A stretch of 64,000 bases of DNA from Streptomyces halstedii (lineage in GTDB: Bacteria > Actinomycetota > Actinomycetes > Streptomycetales > Streptomycetaceae): positions 62,001 to 126,000 of the forward strand of contig JOAZ01000002.1 in the NCBI GenBank assembly GCA_000720535.1, written 5' to 3'. Made by a program: the position numbers and the translations under genes. The stretch's first letter is position 1. Each line of letters starts with the position of its first letter. Below, piece by piece: positions 7,026 to 15,828 of this stretch. The notes under the pieces are model-generated. The model was given only the letters and a program-made list of their open reading frames with translations, was not told the DNA's origin and did not search any database.

Positions 7026-8228
7026 TCAGGGCCGCTGGAAGACGACCTCGGGGTTGCCCGGTGTCGGCCCGGCCAGGAGCGGCTGCGGCCGGCCCCGCAG
7101 ATGCAGGTCGAGGAAGGCGGCGGTGTAGTCGCGGGTGATACGGACCGAGCGGTCCGCGGAGAGAGGGGCGGCGGGGTCCACCGGGAGGCCCAGCTGTTCG
7201 GCGAGGAGGGGAACGTCCGTGAAGGTGAAGTGTCCGGACTCCTTGACGGACAGCCAGCGCTTCCAGCCGCCCAGCCGCTGGAAGCCCTCGTCCCAGGTGG
7301 TGTCCCCGCCGCCGGGCCGGTGCAGCCCGTCGTCACCCAGCATCAGGAACGGGCGGCCGCCGAGGCCCGATTCGGGGACCGGGTCGAAGAAGGTGCCGTC
7401 CATGTTGATCCCGGCGTCGACGCGCGGATCGGTGAGCATCAGGGAGGCGGCGGCGTTCCCGCCGATGGAGTGCCCGGCCGCGGCGATCCGGTTCGGGTCG
7501 ATCATCCGGGCGTGGTGCCAGGCGGGGCGGTGGCCGGTCAGCCGGTCGAGCACGAAGGACAGGTCGGCGGCCCGCCCGGTGGAGACGGCCTTCAGCAACC
7601 GCCGTTCGGAGGCCTCGTCCGGGGCCGCCTCGACCTGGTCGCAGGCGGCGCAGGTGAGTATCCGGCCGCCGGGGAAGGCGCTTCCGGTCGATTCGTAGGC
7701 GTGGTCCACACTCGCCACCACGTAACCGCGGCTCGCCAGGTCCTCGGCGAGTGAGGTCAGGGTGGCCCGGGGGGTGTTGAACCCGGGGGAGAGCAGCACC
7801 AGCGGGTACCGGCCACGGGCGGCGGGGGCATCGGTGCGGGCGTGGGTGACGGTGCCGCCGACGACATCGGCGGGGACGACGTCGTCCAGTCCGCGCGCCG
7901 CCAGCAGCAGCCGGGCCTCCTCGGTGGTCAGGTACGGGCCGGGGGCGCCGCCGCCCGAGCGGGCCGGGTAGTGCAGGGAGACCATCAGCTCCCGTGGTCC
8001 GGCCTCGGGGACCCAGGGGTCGGCGCGGTCGTGGTCGACGAGGTGCAGCACCTCGGTGCCGACGGTGTACGGGCCGGTGGGGCGGGGCAGTTCGGGGGTC
8101 GCGGTGCGGCTCGCCGTCGCTGCGGGCGCGGTGTCCGGTAAGGCGTGGGCCGCGGTGGCGGGGGCGGCCAGCAGGACGGTCGCGGCAAGGGCCGCGAGCA
8201 CGGCCGGTCTGCGGAATCGGGTCGTCAT
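7026..8228 (-). CDS. secreted alpha/beta hydrolase (lipase / PAF-acetylhydrolase-like)
   Basis: A 400-aa protein with a Sec signal peptide (Arg-rich start, hydrophobic core LAALAATVLLAAPATA, AHA-type cleavage near residue 28). The mature part is an alpha/beta hydrolase: oxyanion region LLSPGFN (about 146-151), nucleophile elbow GHSIGG with Ser254, an Asp in NMDGTFF and a His in ESGHFTF. This layout fits the platelet-activating-factor acetylhydrolase-like and cutinase-like esterases common in Streptomyces. ATG 8228 is chosen because it begins the signal peptide, although no clear ribosome site is seen. Substrate unknown; an ester or lipid is likely. Confidence 0.83.
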   Translation of the reverse strand: MTTRFRRPAVLAALAATVLLAAPATAAHALPDTAPAATASRTATPELPRPTGPYTVGTEVLHLVDHDRADPWVPEAGPRELMVSLHYPARSGGGAPGPYLTTEEARLLLAARGLDDVVPADVVGGTVTHARTDAPAARGRYPLVLLSPGFNTPRATLTSLAEDLASRGYVVASVDHAYESTGSAFPGGRILTCAACDQVEAAPDEASERRLLKAVSTGRAADLSFVLDRLTGHRPAWHHARMIDPNRIAAAGHSIGGNAAASLMLTDPRVDAGINMDGTFFDPVPESGLGGRPFLMLGDDGLHRPGGGDTTWDEGFQRLGGWKRWLSVKESGHFTFTDVPLLAEQLGLPVDPAAPLSADRSVRITRDYTAAFLDLHLRGRPQPLLAGPTPGNPEVVFQRP

Positions 8229-8434
8229 GGGCAGACAGTAGGCGGCGGCGCGGGGCTCGGGCATCGTGCCCGGGGCTGATGCCGTGTGCGCCTCCGGACG
8301 GACGGCGGCCGCGTCCGTTCCGGTCCCGGGGCCGTCCTTCGGCCATCGGGGCCGGTGGGCGCGGTCGCGTACGGTGGGCGCCCGGCCCGCGCCGTACGCT
8401 TACGGGAGTGGTGGGGGCGGGGAGGAAGACCGAC

Positions 8435-9079
8435 GTGAGTGCAGTGAAGAGCAAACGCATGCCGCGCGCCGAGCGGGAGCGGCAGATGATGGACGCCGCG
8501 GTGCGGACCTTCGGGCAGCGTGGGTACCGGGCCGCCTCGATGGACGAGATCGCGGAGCTGGCCGGGGTGTCCAAGCCGCTGGTCTACCTCTACCTGAACT
8601 CCAAGGAAGAGCTGTTCACCGCCTGCATCCGCCGTGAGTCCAAGGCCCTGATGGAGGCGGTGCGGGCCGGGGTCGAGCCGGATCTGCCGGCCGACCGGCA
8701 GCTGTGGACGGGGCTGCGGGCGTTCTTCGAGCACACCGCGGACAATCCGGACGCCTGGGCGGTGCTGCACCAGCAGGCCCGCTCGCAGGGGGAGCCGTTC
8801 GTCGGCGAGGTCGCGGTGCTCCGGGAGGAGATCGTGGCGTTCGTGACCGGCCTGATCGGGGCGGCGGCGCGCGAGGCGCACCACGATCCCGCGCTGCCCG
8901 ACCGGGACGTGGCCGGGCTCGCGCAGGCGCTCGTGGGGGCCGCGGAGGCGCTCGCCGGATGGGCGAACGTCACCCCCGGTGTCTCGGCCCGGGAGGCCGC
9001 GACCACCCTGATGAACTTCTCCTGGGCGGGCCTGGAGAACCTGATGCACGGGCGCGGCTGGCAGCCCACGGAGGACTGA
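8435..9079 (+). CDS. TetR-family regulator, probable controller of the adjacent lipid genes
   Basis: 214 residues. The N-terminal helix-turn-helix (about 16-62) carries the TetR pattern MDEIAELAGVSKPLVYLYLNSKEELF; the C-terminal domain is helical ligand-binding sequence. Start GTG 8435 has GGAGGA eight nt upstream. It converges on the MaoC gene and sits next to the MaoC-FabG-thiolase block. A TTACTC/GAGTAA palindrome lies in the fabG-thiolase divergent promoter at 11422-11435 and is a candidate target. By analogy with TetR regulators of fatty-acid genes the ligand could be an acyl-CoA; that is inference. Confidence 0.87.
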   Translation: MSAVKSKRMPRAERERQMMDAAVRTFGQRGYRAASMDEIAELAGVSKPLVYLYLNSKEELFTACIRRESKALMEAVRAGVEPDLPADRQLWTGLRAFFEHTADNPDAWAVLHQQARSQGEPFVGEVAVLREEIVAFVTGLIGAAAREAHHDPALPDRDVAGLAQALVGAAEALAGWANVTPGVSAREAATTLMNFSWAGLENLMHGRGWQPTED

Positions 9080-9096
9080 CGGCCCCCTGACCCTGG

Positions 9097-10071
9097 TCAG
9101 CGCTCGCGGACCACGGTGCCGGTGAGGTGGACCCGGTCGCCGCCGCGCAGGAGGAAGGCGTCCCCGGCGGCGGCGTAGGTGACGGTGGCGGGCAGCAGGA
9201 CGGGCGCCTTGAACTCGGCCCGTACGGAACGGATCCGGGCGCGGTCCTTCGCTCCGGTTTCGGTTCCCGCTCCCGCTCCTGTTCCCGTGCCCGGCCTGGT
9301 TCCCGTTCCGGTCCCGGGCCCCGCTCCCGTCTCCGCCTCGGCGAGGCAGCGGGCGACCGTCCACATGCCGTGGGCGAGGTGCCGGGGGAAGCCGAACAGC
9401 CGTGCGGTGAGCGGGTGGAGGTGGATCGGGTTCCGGTCGCCGGACACGGCGCCGTAGCGGCGACCGAGGTCGCCGGGCAGCCGCCACTCGGCGACGGCGG
9501 GCAGCCCGGCCCCGGCGGTGGGCGCGTCCGGCGGGGCGGCCTCGGCGGCGACGGCGGGCGCCCCGGCCCGGACGATGGCGCCCCGCGACCGGGCTGCGGT
9601 GCCGCCGGTCGCCCCGGACGCCCCGTGCCGGGACAGATAGCCGCTGCGTGACTCCCAGACCGTCTCCCCCGCGCACCGCGCCTCGGTCACCATCGTGACC
9701 TCGGTGCCGCGCCGATGGGGCGTCAGCTCAGTCGCGTACACCGTGAGTTCGAGGCGGTCCTCCGGGCGCGGCGGGCGGTGCGCGGTGATCTCGATCCAGG
9801 TGTGGACCAGGCCCAGGACCGGGAGCGGGAAGGACCGTTCCGTCATCAGCCGCATGGCGAGCGGGAAGCCGAGCACGTGCGGATAGGTGAGCGGCAGGGT
9901 CTCCGGGTCGGTGAAGCCGCAGAGCGTCCGGTACGCGGCGAGGGGTGCCGGGGCGGCGGGCGCGGCGGGCAGCACCGCGCGGCCCGTCGGCAGGGTGGCG
10001 CCGGGTCCGCCGGCCCGCTTGAACGGGGAGGTGACGGCTCCGCGCAGCAGGGACACGCCGAGGGCGGTCAT
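9097..10071 (-). CDS. MaoC-like (R)-hydratase, HtdX-type
   Basis: A 324-aa double-hotdog protein. The C-terminal half carries the hydratase 2 motif RRYGAVSGDRNPIHLH followed by FGFPRHLAHGMW, with catalytic Asp and His. The N-terminal half resembles the non-catalytic hotdog. It should hydrate trans-2-enoyl thioesters to (R)-3-hydroxyacyl thioesters. It follows the FabG-type reductase with a 3-bp gap (stop 10075, start 10071), so they are co-transcribed, matching Mycobacterium Rv0241c-Rv0242c (htdX-fabG4). Odd: a Gly/Thr/Ala/Pro-only insertion (about 30 residues) interrupts the region after the catalytic motif. Confidence 0.85.
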   Translation of the reverse strand: MTALGVSLLRGAVTSPFKRAGGPGATLPTGRAVLPAAPAAPAPLAAYRTLCGFTDPETLPLTYPHVLGFPLAMRLMTERSFPLPVLGLVHTWIEITAHRPPRPEDRLELTVYATELTPHRRGTEVTMVTEARCAGETVWESRSGYLSRHGASGATGGTAARSRGAIVRAGAPAVAAEAAPPDAPTAGAGLPAVAEWRLPGDLGRRYGAVSGDRNPIHLHPLTARLFGFPRHLAHGMWTVARCLAEAETGAGPGTGTGTRPGTGTGAGAGTETGAKDRARIRSVRAEFKAPVLLPATVTYAAAGDAFLLRGGDRVHLTGTVVRER

Positions 10072-10074
10072 GGC

Positions 10075-11394
10075 TCAGGCCCCCAGCAGGCTCTGGCCGC
10101 AGACCCGGACGACCTGGCCGTTGACGGCGGTGGAGGCGGGCTGGGCGAACCAGGCGGTGGTCTCCGCGACGTCCACCGGAAGGCCGCCCTGGGACAGGGA
10201 GTTCATCCGGCGGCCCGCCTCCCGGATGAACAGCGGCACGGCGGCGGTCATCTTCGTCTCGATGAAGCCGGGCGCCACCGCGTTGACCGTGACGCCGTGC
10301 TCGGCGGCGGCGCGCGGGGCCAGGGAGCGGACCAGGCCGATGATGCCCGCCTTGGAGGCCGCGTAGTTGGTCTGGCCGTTGTTGCCCGCGATACCGGCGA
10401 TGGACGCGGTGGCGACGATCCGGCCGCCCCGGTTCACGGTGCCCGCCGTCAGCAGGGCGTCGGTGGTGCGCAGGACACTGTCGAGGTTGACGTCGATGAC
10501 CTGTGCCCAGCGTTCGGCGGGCATGTTGGCCAGCCGCCGGTCCCGGGTGACACCGGCGTTGTGGACGAGGACGTCCAGGCCCTCCGGGGCGGCCGCGGCG
10601 ATGCGTTCGGCCGCGTCGGCGGCGGTGATGTCCAGCGGCAGGGCCCTCGCGCCGAGCCGTTCGGCAGTGCGGACCAGATCCTCCCGGGCCTGCGGGACGT
10701 CCAGGCAGATCACCTGGGCGCCGTCCCTGGCCAGCACGGAGGCGACCGAGGCGCCGATGCCCCGGGCCGCGCCGGTGACCAGCGCGGTGCGCCCGGACAG
10801 CGGGGCCGTCCAGTCGGCGACCGGGTCGGGGGCGGTGTCCGTCAGCGTGATGACCTGGCCGCTGACGTACGCGGAGCGGGGTGACAGCAGGAAGCGCAGG
10901 GTGGACTCGGCACCGGCGGCGGCGCCCGGCGGTATCCGGAGCAGTTGCGCGGTGGCGCCCCGGCCGATCTCCTTGCCGAGCGAACGGACGAACCCCTCCA
11001 ACGCCTGCTGGGCGGCGGCCTGGTGGTGGTCGTCGGGCGAGGGCGGGGTGCCGAGGACGACGATCCTGCCGCCCGTGGCCAGGGACCGTACGACCGGGTG
11101 GAGCGCGGCGTGGACGGCGCCGAGCCCGGCCGCCGTGGTGATTCCCGTCGCATCCACGACCACGGCCGCCGGGCGCTCGGCGGCCGTGGTGACCTCCGGG
11201 CCGGTGGCGGCGAGGACCGGGCCGAGTGCCTCCCCGAGGGCCGACGCACCGGCCGTGAGGTGCAGCAACGGGCCGTCGAGCGTGGGTGTCGCCGGGCTCC
11301 AGCGGCGCAGCGGGACGGGCTGCGGCAGGCCGAGCCGGCGGGTCAGGAAGCGGCCGGGTGCGGTGCCGGTCAGGTGCAGATAGCGGTCGGCCAT
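10075..11394 (-). CDS. fabG4: FabG4-type 3-oxoacyl-thioester reductase (SDR)
   Basis: 439 residues, much longer than a simple FabG (about 245). The N-terminal ~200 residues are a flavodoxin-like extra domain; the C-terminal SDR domain has the cofactor motif TGAARGIG (about 210-217), NAG in VHNAGVTRD, and the Ser-Tyr-Lys centre in TASIAG...NYAASK. This high-molecular-weight form matches mycobacterial FabG4, an NADH-dependent 3-oxoacyl-CoA reductase. ATG 11394 opens the operon with the MaoC gene downstream. A thiolase gene diverges from it across a palindrome-bearing promoter, as in Rv0242c/Rv0243. Confidence 0.87.
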   Translation of the reverse strand: MADRYLHLTGTAPGRFLTRRLGLPQPVPLRRWSPATPTLDGPLLHLTAGASALGEALGPVLAATGPEVTTAAERPAAVVVDATGITTAAGLGAVHAALHPVVRSLATGGRIVVLGTPPSPDDHHQAAAQQALEGFVRSLGKEIGRGATAQLLRIPPGAAAGAESTLRFLLSPRSAYVSGQVITLTDTAPDPVADWTAPLSGRTALVTGAARGIGASVASVLARDGAQVICLDVPQAREDLVRTAERLGARALPLDITAADAAERIAAAAPEGLDVLVHNAGVTRDRRLANMPAERWAQVIDVNLDSVLRTTDALLTAGTVNRGGRIVATASIAGIAGNNGQTNYAASKAGIIGLVRSLAPRAAAEHGVTVNAVAPGFIETKMTAAVPLFIREAGRRMNSLSQGGLPVDVAETTAWFAQPASTAVNGQVVRVCGQSLLGA

Positions 11395-11421
11395 TGTCCA
11401 GACTCCTGCTCGGTCGTAGAT

Positions 11422-11435
11422 TTACTCCAGAGTAA
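11422..11435. promoter_or_regulatory. palindromic operator between fabG4 and the thiolase gene
   Basis: TTACTC-CA-GAGTAA has perfect 6-bp arms, 28 bp upstream of the fabG4 ATG. A further TTACTC half-site follows at 11439. TTACT/AGTAA dyads are typical TetR-type operators, and the TetR gene at 8435 is the nearest candidate. Confidence 0.65.
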
Positions 11436-11469
11436 GGTTACTCAAGGGTCAGGAGTAGGTCGAGATGAG

Positions 11470-12747
11470 TTGGTCGAGTTGATCCCCCTCCCGCTGCCGC
11501 AGCCGCGCCGGGTCGCCGTCCTCGGCGGCAGCCGCATCCCGTTCGCCCGCGCCGACGGCCCGTACGCCGAGGTCTCCAACCAGCGGATGCTGACCGCCGC
11601 ACTGGACGGTCTGGTCGAACGCTTCGGTCTGCGCGGGGAGTTGGTGGGTGAGTTCGTCGGGGGCGCGGTCCTCAAGCACAGCCGGGACTTCAATCTGGCC
11701 CGTGAGACCGTGCTCGGTTCGGCCCTCGACCCGCGCACCCCGGCGTACGACGTCCAACAGGCCTGCGGCACCGGGCTCCAGGCCGTGATCGCCGCCGCGA
11801 ACAAGATCGCCCTGGGTGCGGTGGACTCGGCGGTCGCGGGCGGCGCGGACACCACCAGCGACGCCCCGCTCGGGGTCAACGACCACCTGCGCCGCATCCT
11901 GCTCCGGGCCCGGCGGGCGACGTCGGCGGGCGGGCGGCTCAAGGCCCTCGCGGCCGTACGCCCCGGCCACCTGGTGCCGGACATACCGCGCAACGCCGAA
12001 CCGCGCACCGGCCTGTCGATGGGCGAGCACGCCGCGCTCACCGCACGGAAGTGGGGTGTCACCCGCGAGGACCAGGACCTCCTGGCGGCCACCAGCCACC
12101 AGCGGCTCGCCGCCGCGTACGAACGGGGCCTCCTGGACGGCCTGGTCGTCCCCTACCTCGGTCTGGACCGCGACCAGAACCTCCGCCCCGGCTCCACGGC
12201 CGGGAAACTGGCCACCCTCAAGCCGGTGTTCGGCACCGGGCACCCCGACGCGACGATGACGGCGGGCAATTCGACCCCGCTCACCGACGGGGCCGCCACC
12301 GTGCTGCTGGCGAGCGAGGAGTGGGCCGAGGCCCACGGGCACGAACCGCTCGCCTACCTCTCGCTGTACGAGACCGCCGCCGTGGACTACGTGGAGGGGG
12401 AGGAGGGCCTGCTGATGGCCCCCGCCCACGCCGTACCGAGGATGCTGGAGCGCGCGGGACTCGGCATCGAGGACTTCGACCTCGTCGAGATCCATGAGGC
12501 TTTCGCCTCCCAGGTGTTGGCCACCCTGGCCTCCTGGGAGAAGCAGGGCCTCGCACCGGTGGACCGGGAGAGGCTGAACGTGGCCGGCTCCTCCCTCGCC
12601 ACCGGACACCCCTTCGCCGCGACCGGGGCCCGCATCGTGGCCACGCTGGCCACCCTCCTCGCGGAGCGGGACGCCCCGGGCCGTGGCCTGATCTCGATCT
12701 GCGCGGCGGGCGGCCAGGGGGTCACAGCGATCCTGGAACGCCCCTGA
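11470..12747 (+). CDS. acetyl-CoA acyltransferase (thiolase), FadA2/FadI-like
   Basis: About 425 residues with all thiolase signatures: active Cys in QQACGTGLQAV, His in GSSLATGHPFAATG, and a second Cys in SICAAGGQG. It performs thiolytic cleavage or Claisen condensation of 3-oxoacyl-CoA. It diverges from fabG4-maoC, the same order as Mycobacterium fadA2, so hydratase, reductase and thiolase form one beta-oxidation or elongation module. The start is uncertain: TTG 11470 (AGGAG 14 nt upstream) or TTG 11479 are the only candidates before conserved sequence; the nearby ATG 11465 is out of frame and stops at once. Confidence 0.85.
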   Translation: MVELIPLPLPQPRRVAVLGGSRIPFARADGPYAEVSNQRMLTAALDGLVERFGLRGELVGEFVGGAVLKHSRDFNLARETVLGSALDPRTPAYDVQQACGTGLQAVIAAANKIALGAVDSAVAGGADTTSDAPLGVNDHLRRILLRARRATSAGGRLKALAAVRPGHLVPDIPRNAEPRTGLSMGEHAALTARKWGVTREDQDLLAATSHQRLAAAYERGLLDGLVVPYLGLDRDQNLRPGSTAGKLATLKPVFGTGHPDATMTAGNSTPLTDGAATVLLASEEWAEAHGHEPLAYLSLYETAAVDYVEGEEGLLMAPAHAVPRMLERAGLGIEDFDLVEIHEAFASQVLATLASWEKQGLAPVDRERLNVAGSSLATGHPFAATGARIVATLATLLAERDAPGRGLISICAAGGQGVTAILERP

Positions 12748-12947
12748 GGGCGGCGAAGAGCCCTCCGCGCGCCCCGGTCACCCGGGTCTCCCCGGAAGCC
12801 CCGGCCCGTGATCCCCGGCCCGTATCCCCCGGCCATTTGGAACCGCACCGCACCGCACGCGTACGACCCGCGCACCCAGCAGCAGCCGCGCCGGCGCCGG
12901 AACCCAGGGACGGGCCCGGCGCCGGACCCCATGTCGAGGAGCCGCCC

Positions 12948-14882
12948 GTGTCCACGCCCACCCCCGCCGCCGTGCCCGCCCCCGCCGCGCCCACCGCAGC
13001 GTCCGTGCCCGCCCTGGTCGAGCCGACCCGGGTCAGGGCGGCGGACGGCACCGTGCGGGAGGCGTCCGTGCCCCCGCTCGCCCCGGTCGTCGGGCGCGGC
13101 TCGCTCGCCGAGATCCCGTACGACAACGCCCGCGAGGCCCCGGCCGAGGCAGTGCTCAGCCGCAAGCGGTCGGACGGCACCTGGCAGGACGTGACGGCCG
13201 CCGACTTCGCGGCCGAGGTCCAGGCCGTCGCCAAGGGGCTGATCGCCGAAGGTCTCCGCGCGGGCGACCGGATCGCGATCATGGCCCGTACGACCTACGA
13301 GTGGACCCTGCTCGACTTCGCCTCCTGGGCGGCCGGACTGGTCACCGTCCCCGTCTACCCCACCTCGTCCGCCTTCCAGACCCGCTGGATCCTCCAGGAC
13401 TCCGGGGCCGCCGCCTGCGCCGTGGAGTCCACGGAACAGGGCCGGCTGGTCAGCCAGGAGCGACAGCGGCTCGCCGGTCTGCTGCACCTCTGGCAGTTCG
13501 ACACGGGCGCGATCGGCCGGCTGAAGGCGCTCGGCGAGGACGTCCCGGACGCGGTGGTCGCCGCCCGCCGCGCCACCCTGGAGCCGCACAGCCCCGCCAC
13601 CCTCATCTACACCTCGGGCACCACCGGCCGGCCCAAGGGCTGCGTCCTGACCCACGGCAACTTCTTCGCCGAGGTCGACAACGCCATCGAACTGCTCCAC
13701 CCGGTCTTCAAGTCCGTGTCCAAGGACCCGGCGTCCACCCTGCTCTTCCTGCCGCTCAGCCATGTGTTCGGGCGGATGGTCGCGATCGGCTGCATGCGGG
13801 CCCGGGTCCGCCTCGGACACGCGCCGTCGATCCGTACCGAGGACCTGCTCGCGGACCTGGCGGGCTTCAAACCGTCGTTCCTGCTGGCCATCCCGTACGT
13901 CCTGGAGAAGGTGTACAACACCGGCCGGGCCACCGCGGAGAACATGGGCCGGGCCTCCTCCTTCGACCGCGCGGCGCGCATCGCCCAGCGGTACGGCGAG
14001 GCCGTCGAGGCAGCCCAGCACGGCACGGGCCCCGGACCGGGGCTCGGGCTGCGGGCCGCCCGCGCCCTGTACGACCCGCTGGTCTACCGGCGCATCCGGG
14101 CCGCGCTCGGCGGCCACGTCCGGTACGCGATCTGCGGCGGCTCCCCGCTGGGGCACCGCCTCGCGGCGTTCTACGCGGGGGCGGGCATCCAGATATTCGA
14201 GGGGTACGGGCTGACGGAGACCACCGCCGCCGCCACCGTCACCCCGCCCCTCAAGCCCCGGCTGGGCACGGTGGGCTGGCCGCTGCCGGGCACCGCCGTA
14301 CGGATCGCGGACGACGGCGAGGTGCTGCTCGGCGGCGGCCAGGTCTTCCAGGGCTACTGGGACGCCGAGCGCGGCGGGCCGGTGCCGCGCGGGGAGAACG
14401 GCTGGTTCCCGACGGGCGATCTGGGGGCGCTGGACGAGGACGGCTACCTCACGATCACCGGCCGCAAGAAGGACATCCTCATCACCTCCGGCGGCAAGAA
14501 CGTCACCCCCGCCCCGCTGGAGGACTGGCTGCGCGCCCACCCGCTGGTCGGCCAGTGCATGGTCGTCGGCGACGACCGGCCGTTCATCGCGGCCCTGATC
14601 ACCCTGGAGCCGGACGGGCTGGCCCACTGGCGCCGGATGCACAAGAAGGAGGGCGTCCCGATCCGCGAACTCGTCCACGACGAGGACCTGCGTACGGCGC
14701 TCCAGCGCGCGGTGGACGAGGCCAACCGGCTCGTCTCGCGCGCCGAGTCCATCCGCAAGTTCACCGTGCTGCCGGGGGACTTCACCGAGGAGGGCGGCCA
14801 TCTGACGCCGTCCCTGAAGCTGAAGCGCGACGCGATCACCCGCGACTTCGCCGACCGGATCGACGCGCTGTACCGGAAGTGA
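12948..14882 (+). CDS. long-chain fatty-acid-CoA ligase (FadD15-like)
   Basis: A 644-aa AMP-forming ligase. The P-loop-like motif is IYTSGTTGRPKGC (about residues 220-232), followed by the GYGLTET motif, TGDLG and the C-terminal hinge GRKKDI with the catalytic Lys near LTPSLKLKR. It activates fatty acids to acyl-AMP then acyl-CoA. Length and the inserted helical segment match the FadD15/long-chain group. GTG 12948 follows GAGGAG by 6 nt. The first ~30 residues are Ala/Pro-rich and probably unstructured. It follows the thiolase by 200 bp and fits the lipid block. Confidence 0.9.
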   Translation: MSTPTPAAVPAPAAPTAASVPALVEPTRVRAADGTVREASVPPLAPVVGRGSLAEIPYDNAREAPAEAVLSRKRSDGTWQDVTAADFAAEVQAVAKGLIAEGLRAGDRIAIMARTTYEWTLLDFASWAAGLVTVPVYPTSSAFQTRWILQDSGAAACAVESTEQGRLVSQERQRLAGLLHLWQFDTGAIGRLKALGEDVPDAVVAARRATLEPHSPATLIYTSGTTGRPKGCVLTHGNFFAEVDNAIELLHPVFKSVSKDPASTLLFLPLSHVFGRMVAIGCMRARVRLGHAPSIRTEDLLADLAGFKPSFLLAIPYVLEKVYNTGRATAENMGRASSFDRAARIAQRYGEAVEAAQHGTGPGPGLGLRAARALYDPLVYRRIRAALGGHVRYAICGGSPLGHRLAAFYAGAGIQIFEGYGLTETTAAATVTPPLKPRLGTVGWPLPGTAVRIADDGEVLLGGGQVFQGYWDAERGGPVPRGENGWFPTGDLGALDEDGYLTITGRKKDILITSGGKNVTPAPLEDWLRAHPLVGQCMVVGDDRPFIAALITLEPDGLAHWRRMHKKEGVPIRELVHDEDLRTALQRAVDEANRLVSRAESIRKFTVLPGDFTEEGGHLTPSLKLKRDAITRDFADRIDALYRK

Positions 14883-14933
14883 CGAGCTGCGCCGGAGGCG
14901 GGGGAGCGGGGTCGAGGACCGGCCCGGCGGGGG

Positions 14934-15662
14934 TCAGGGGCGCCAGTACCCCGTGGCGTTCACCCGGTCCCTGGGCACGCCCAGCTTCCTGCGGGCGTGC
15001 GCGGCCAGCGCCCGGGTCGTCGCCGTGTCGCAGGCGATCCACACGTACGCGTCCGAGGGGTCGGGGCCGAGCAGCGCGGGCAGGGCGGCCTTGACCTCCT
15101 CGACCAGATGCGTGCCCCCGTCGCGGCGCGGGACCAGGTGCACGGTGTGGCGGTCCGGGTCGAGCCGCAGCGGCAGGTCGTCGGGGGAGCTGTGCGCGGT
15201 CTCGAACCACAGGGTCGCGGGCACCTCGGGGAACGCGTCCAGCAGGGAGTTGATCGCGGGCAGCGAGGCCGGGTCTCCGACCAGGAACAGCCGGGCGGGC
15301 GCCGGGTCGGGCAGCTCGAAACCGGTGCCCTGAAGGGTGGCGTCGATGGTGTCACCCGCCTTCGCCGCACGCGCCCAGTCGCTCGCGGTCCCGTCGTGGA
15401 GGGCGAACTCCAGGCTGAACGTGCCCGCGTCCGGGTCCGGATCGACCAGGGTGTAGCCGCGCTGGTGCGGCTTGCCGGCCCGGTCGAACCAGACCCGGAC
15501 CCACATCGTGGGGTGCGCCCCGCCCGTCGCGGCGAGCAGCCCGCCGTCGGTCACGTGCACCCGGCGGAAGTCCTCGTCGATCTGCTCGGTCCCGGTGACC
15601 GTGAACGTGAAGTCGCGCCCCCGGAACAGCTTGAGGACGACACCTTCCCAGCCATGACTCAT
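14934..15662 (-). CDS. siderophore-interacting FAD/NAD(P)H reductase
   Basis: A 242-aa protein of the ViuB/SIP family. The N-terminal FAD-binding barrel carries the RGYT motif; the C-terminal domain begins LFLVGDPASLPAINSLLDAFP and ends ATGYWRP, as is typical. These cytoplasmic flavoproteins reduce ferric siderophores to release iron. ATG 15662 has GGAAGG eight nt upstream. A 19-bp IdeR/DmdR-type iron box lies at 15688-15706, so repression by Fe(II)-bound DmdR is expected. It converges on the fatty-acid ligase and is otherwise monocistronic. Confidence 0.92.
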   Translation of the reverse strand: MSHGWEGVVLKLFRGRDFTFTVTGTEQIDEDFRRVHVTDGGLLAATGGAHPTMWVRVWFDRAGKPHQRGYTLVDPDPDAGTFSLEFALHDGTASDWARAAKAGDTIDATLQGTGFELPDPAPARLFLVGDPASLPAINSLLDAFPEVPATLWFETAHSSPDDLPLRLDPDRHTVHLVPRRDGGTHLVEEVKAALPALLGPDPSDAYVWIACDTATTRALAAHARRKLGVPRDRVNATGYWRP

Positions 15663-15687
15663 CGCGGTCCTTCCCACCGAAGTTCAC

Positions 15688-15706
15688 TAAGGTGAGGCTA
15701 ACCTAA
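15688..15706 (-). promoter_or_regulatory. IdeR/DmdR iron box
   Basis: Read on the minus strand the site is TTAGGTTAGCCTCACCTTA, an almost exact match to the actinobacterial 19-bp iron box. It lies 25-44 bp upstream of the siderophore-interacting protein start, where it would overlap the promoter. Confidence 0.85.
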
Positions 15707-15828
15707 ATTGATCGCCCTGGGGAGTGCCGGATTCCGGACGGGTGCGGGCGCCGGTCCCCTCGGGGCCCGTACTCCGTGCCGTACGGCATACGTTGGGTCC
15801 GTCACGGTCGACCACGGAGGTTCCTCGC

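Noticed and set aside
9236-9350. GTTCCC/GCTCCC stutter as a CRISPR-like array
   Set aside because: There are no constant repeats with unique spacers; it is in-frame low-complexity coding DNA.
8225-9676. 483-aa minus-strand reading frame
   Set aside because: It is antisense to tetR and overlaps the MaoC gene in another frame; composition is Arg/Pro/Gly-rich without any domain.
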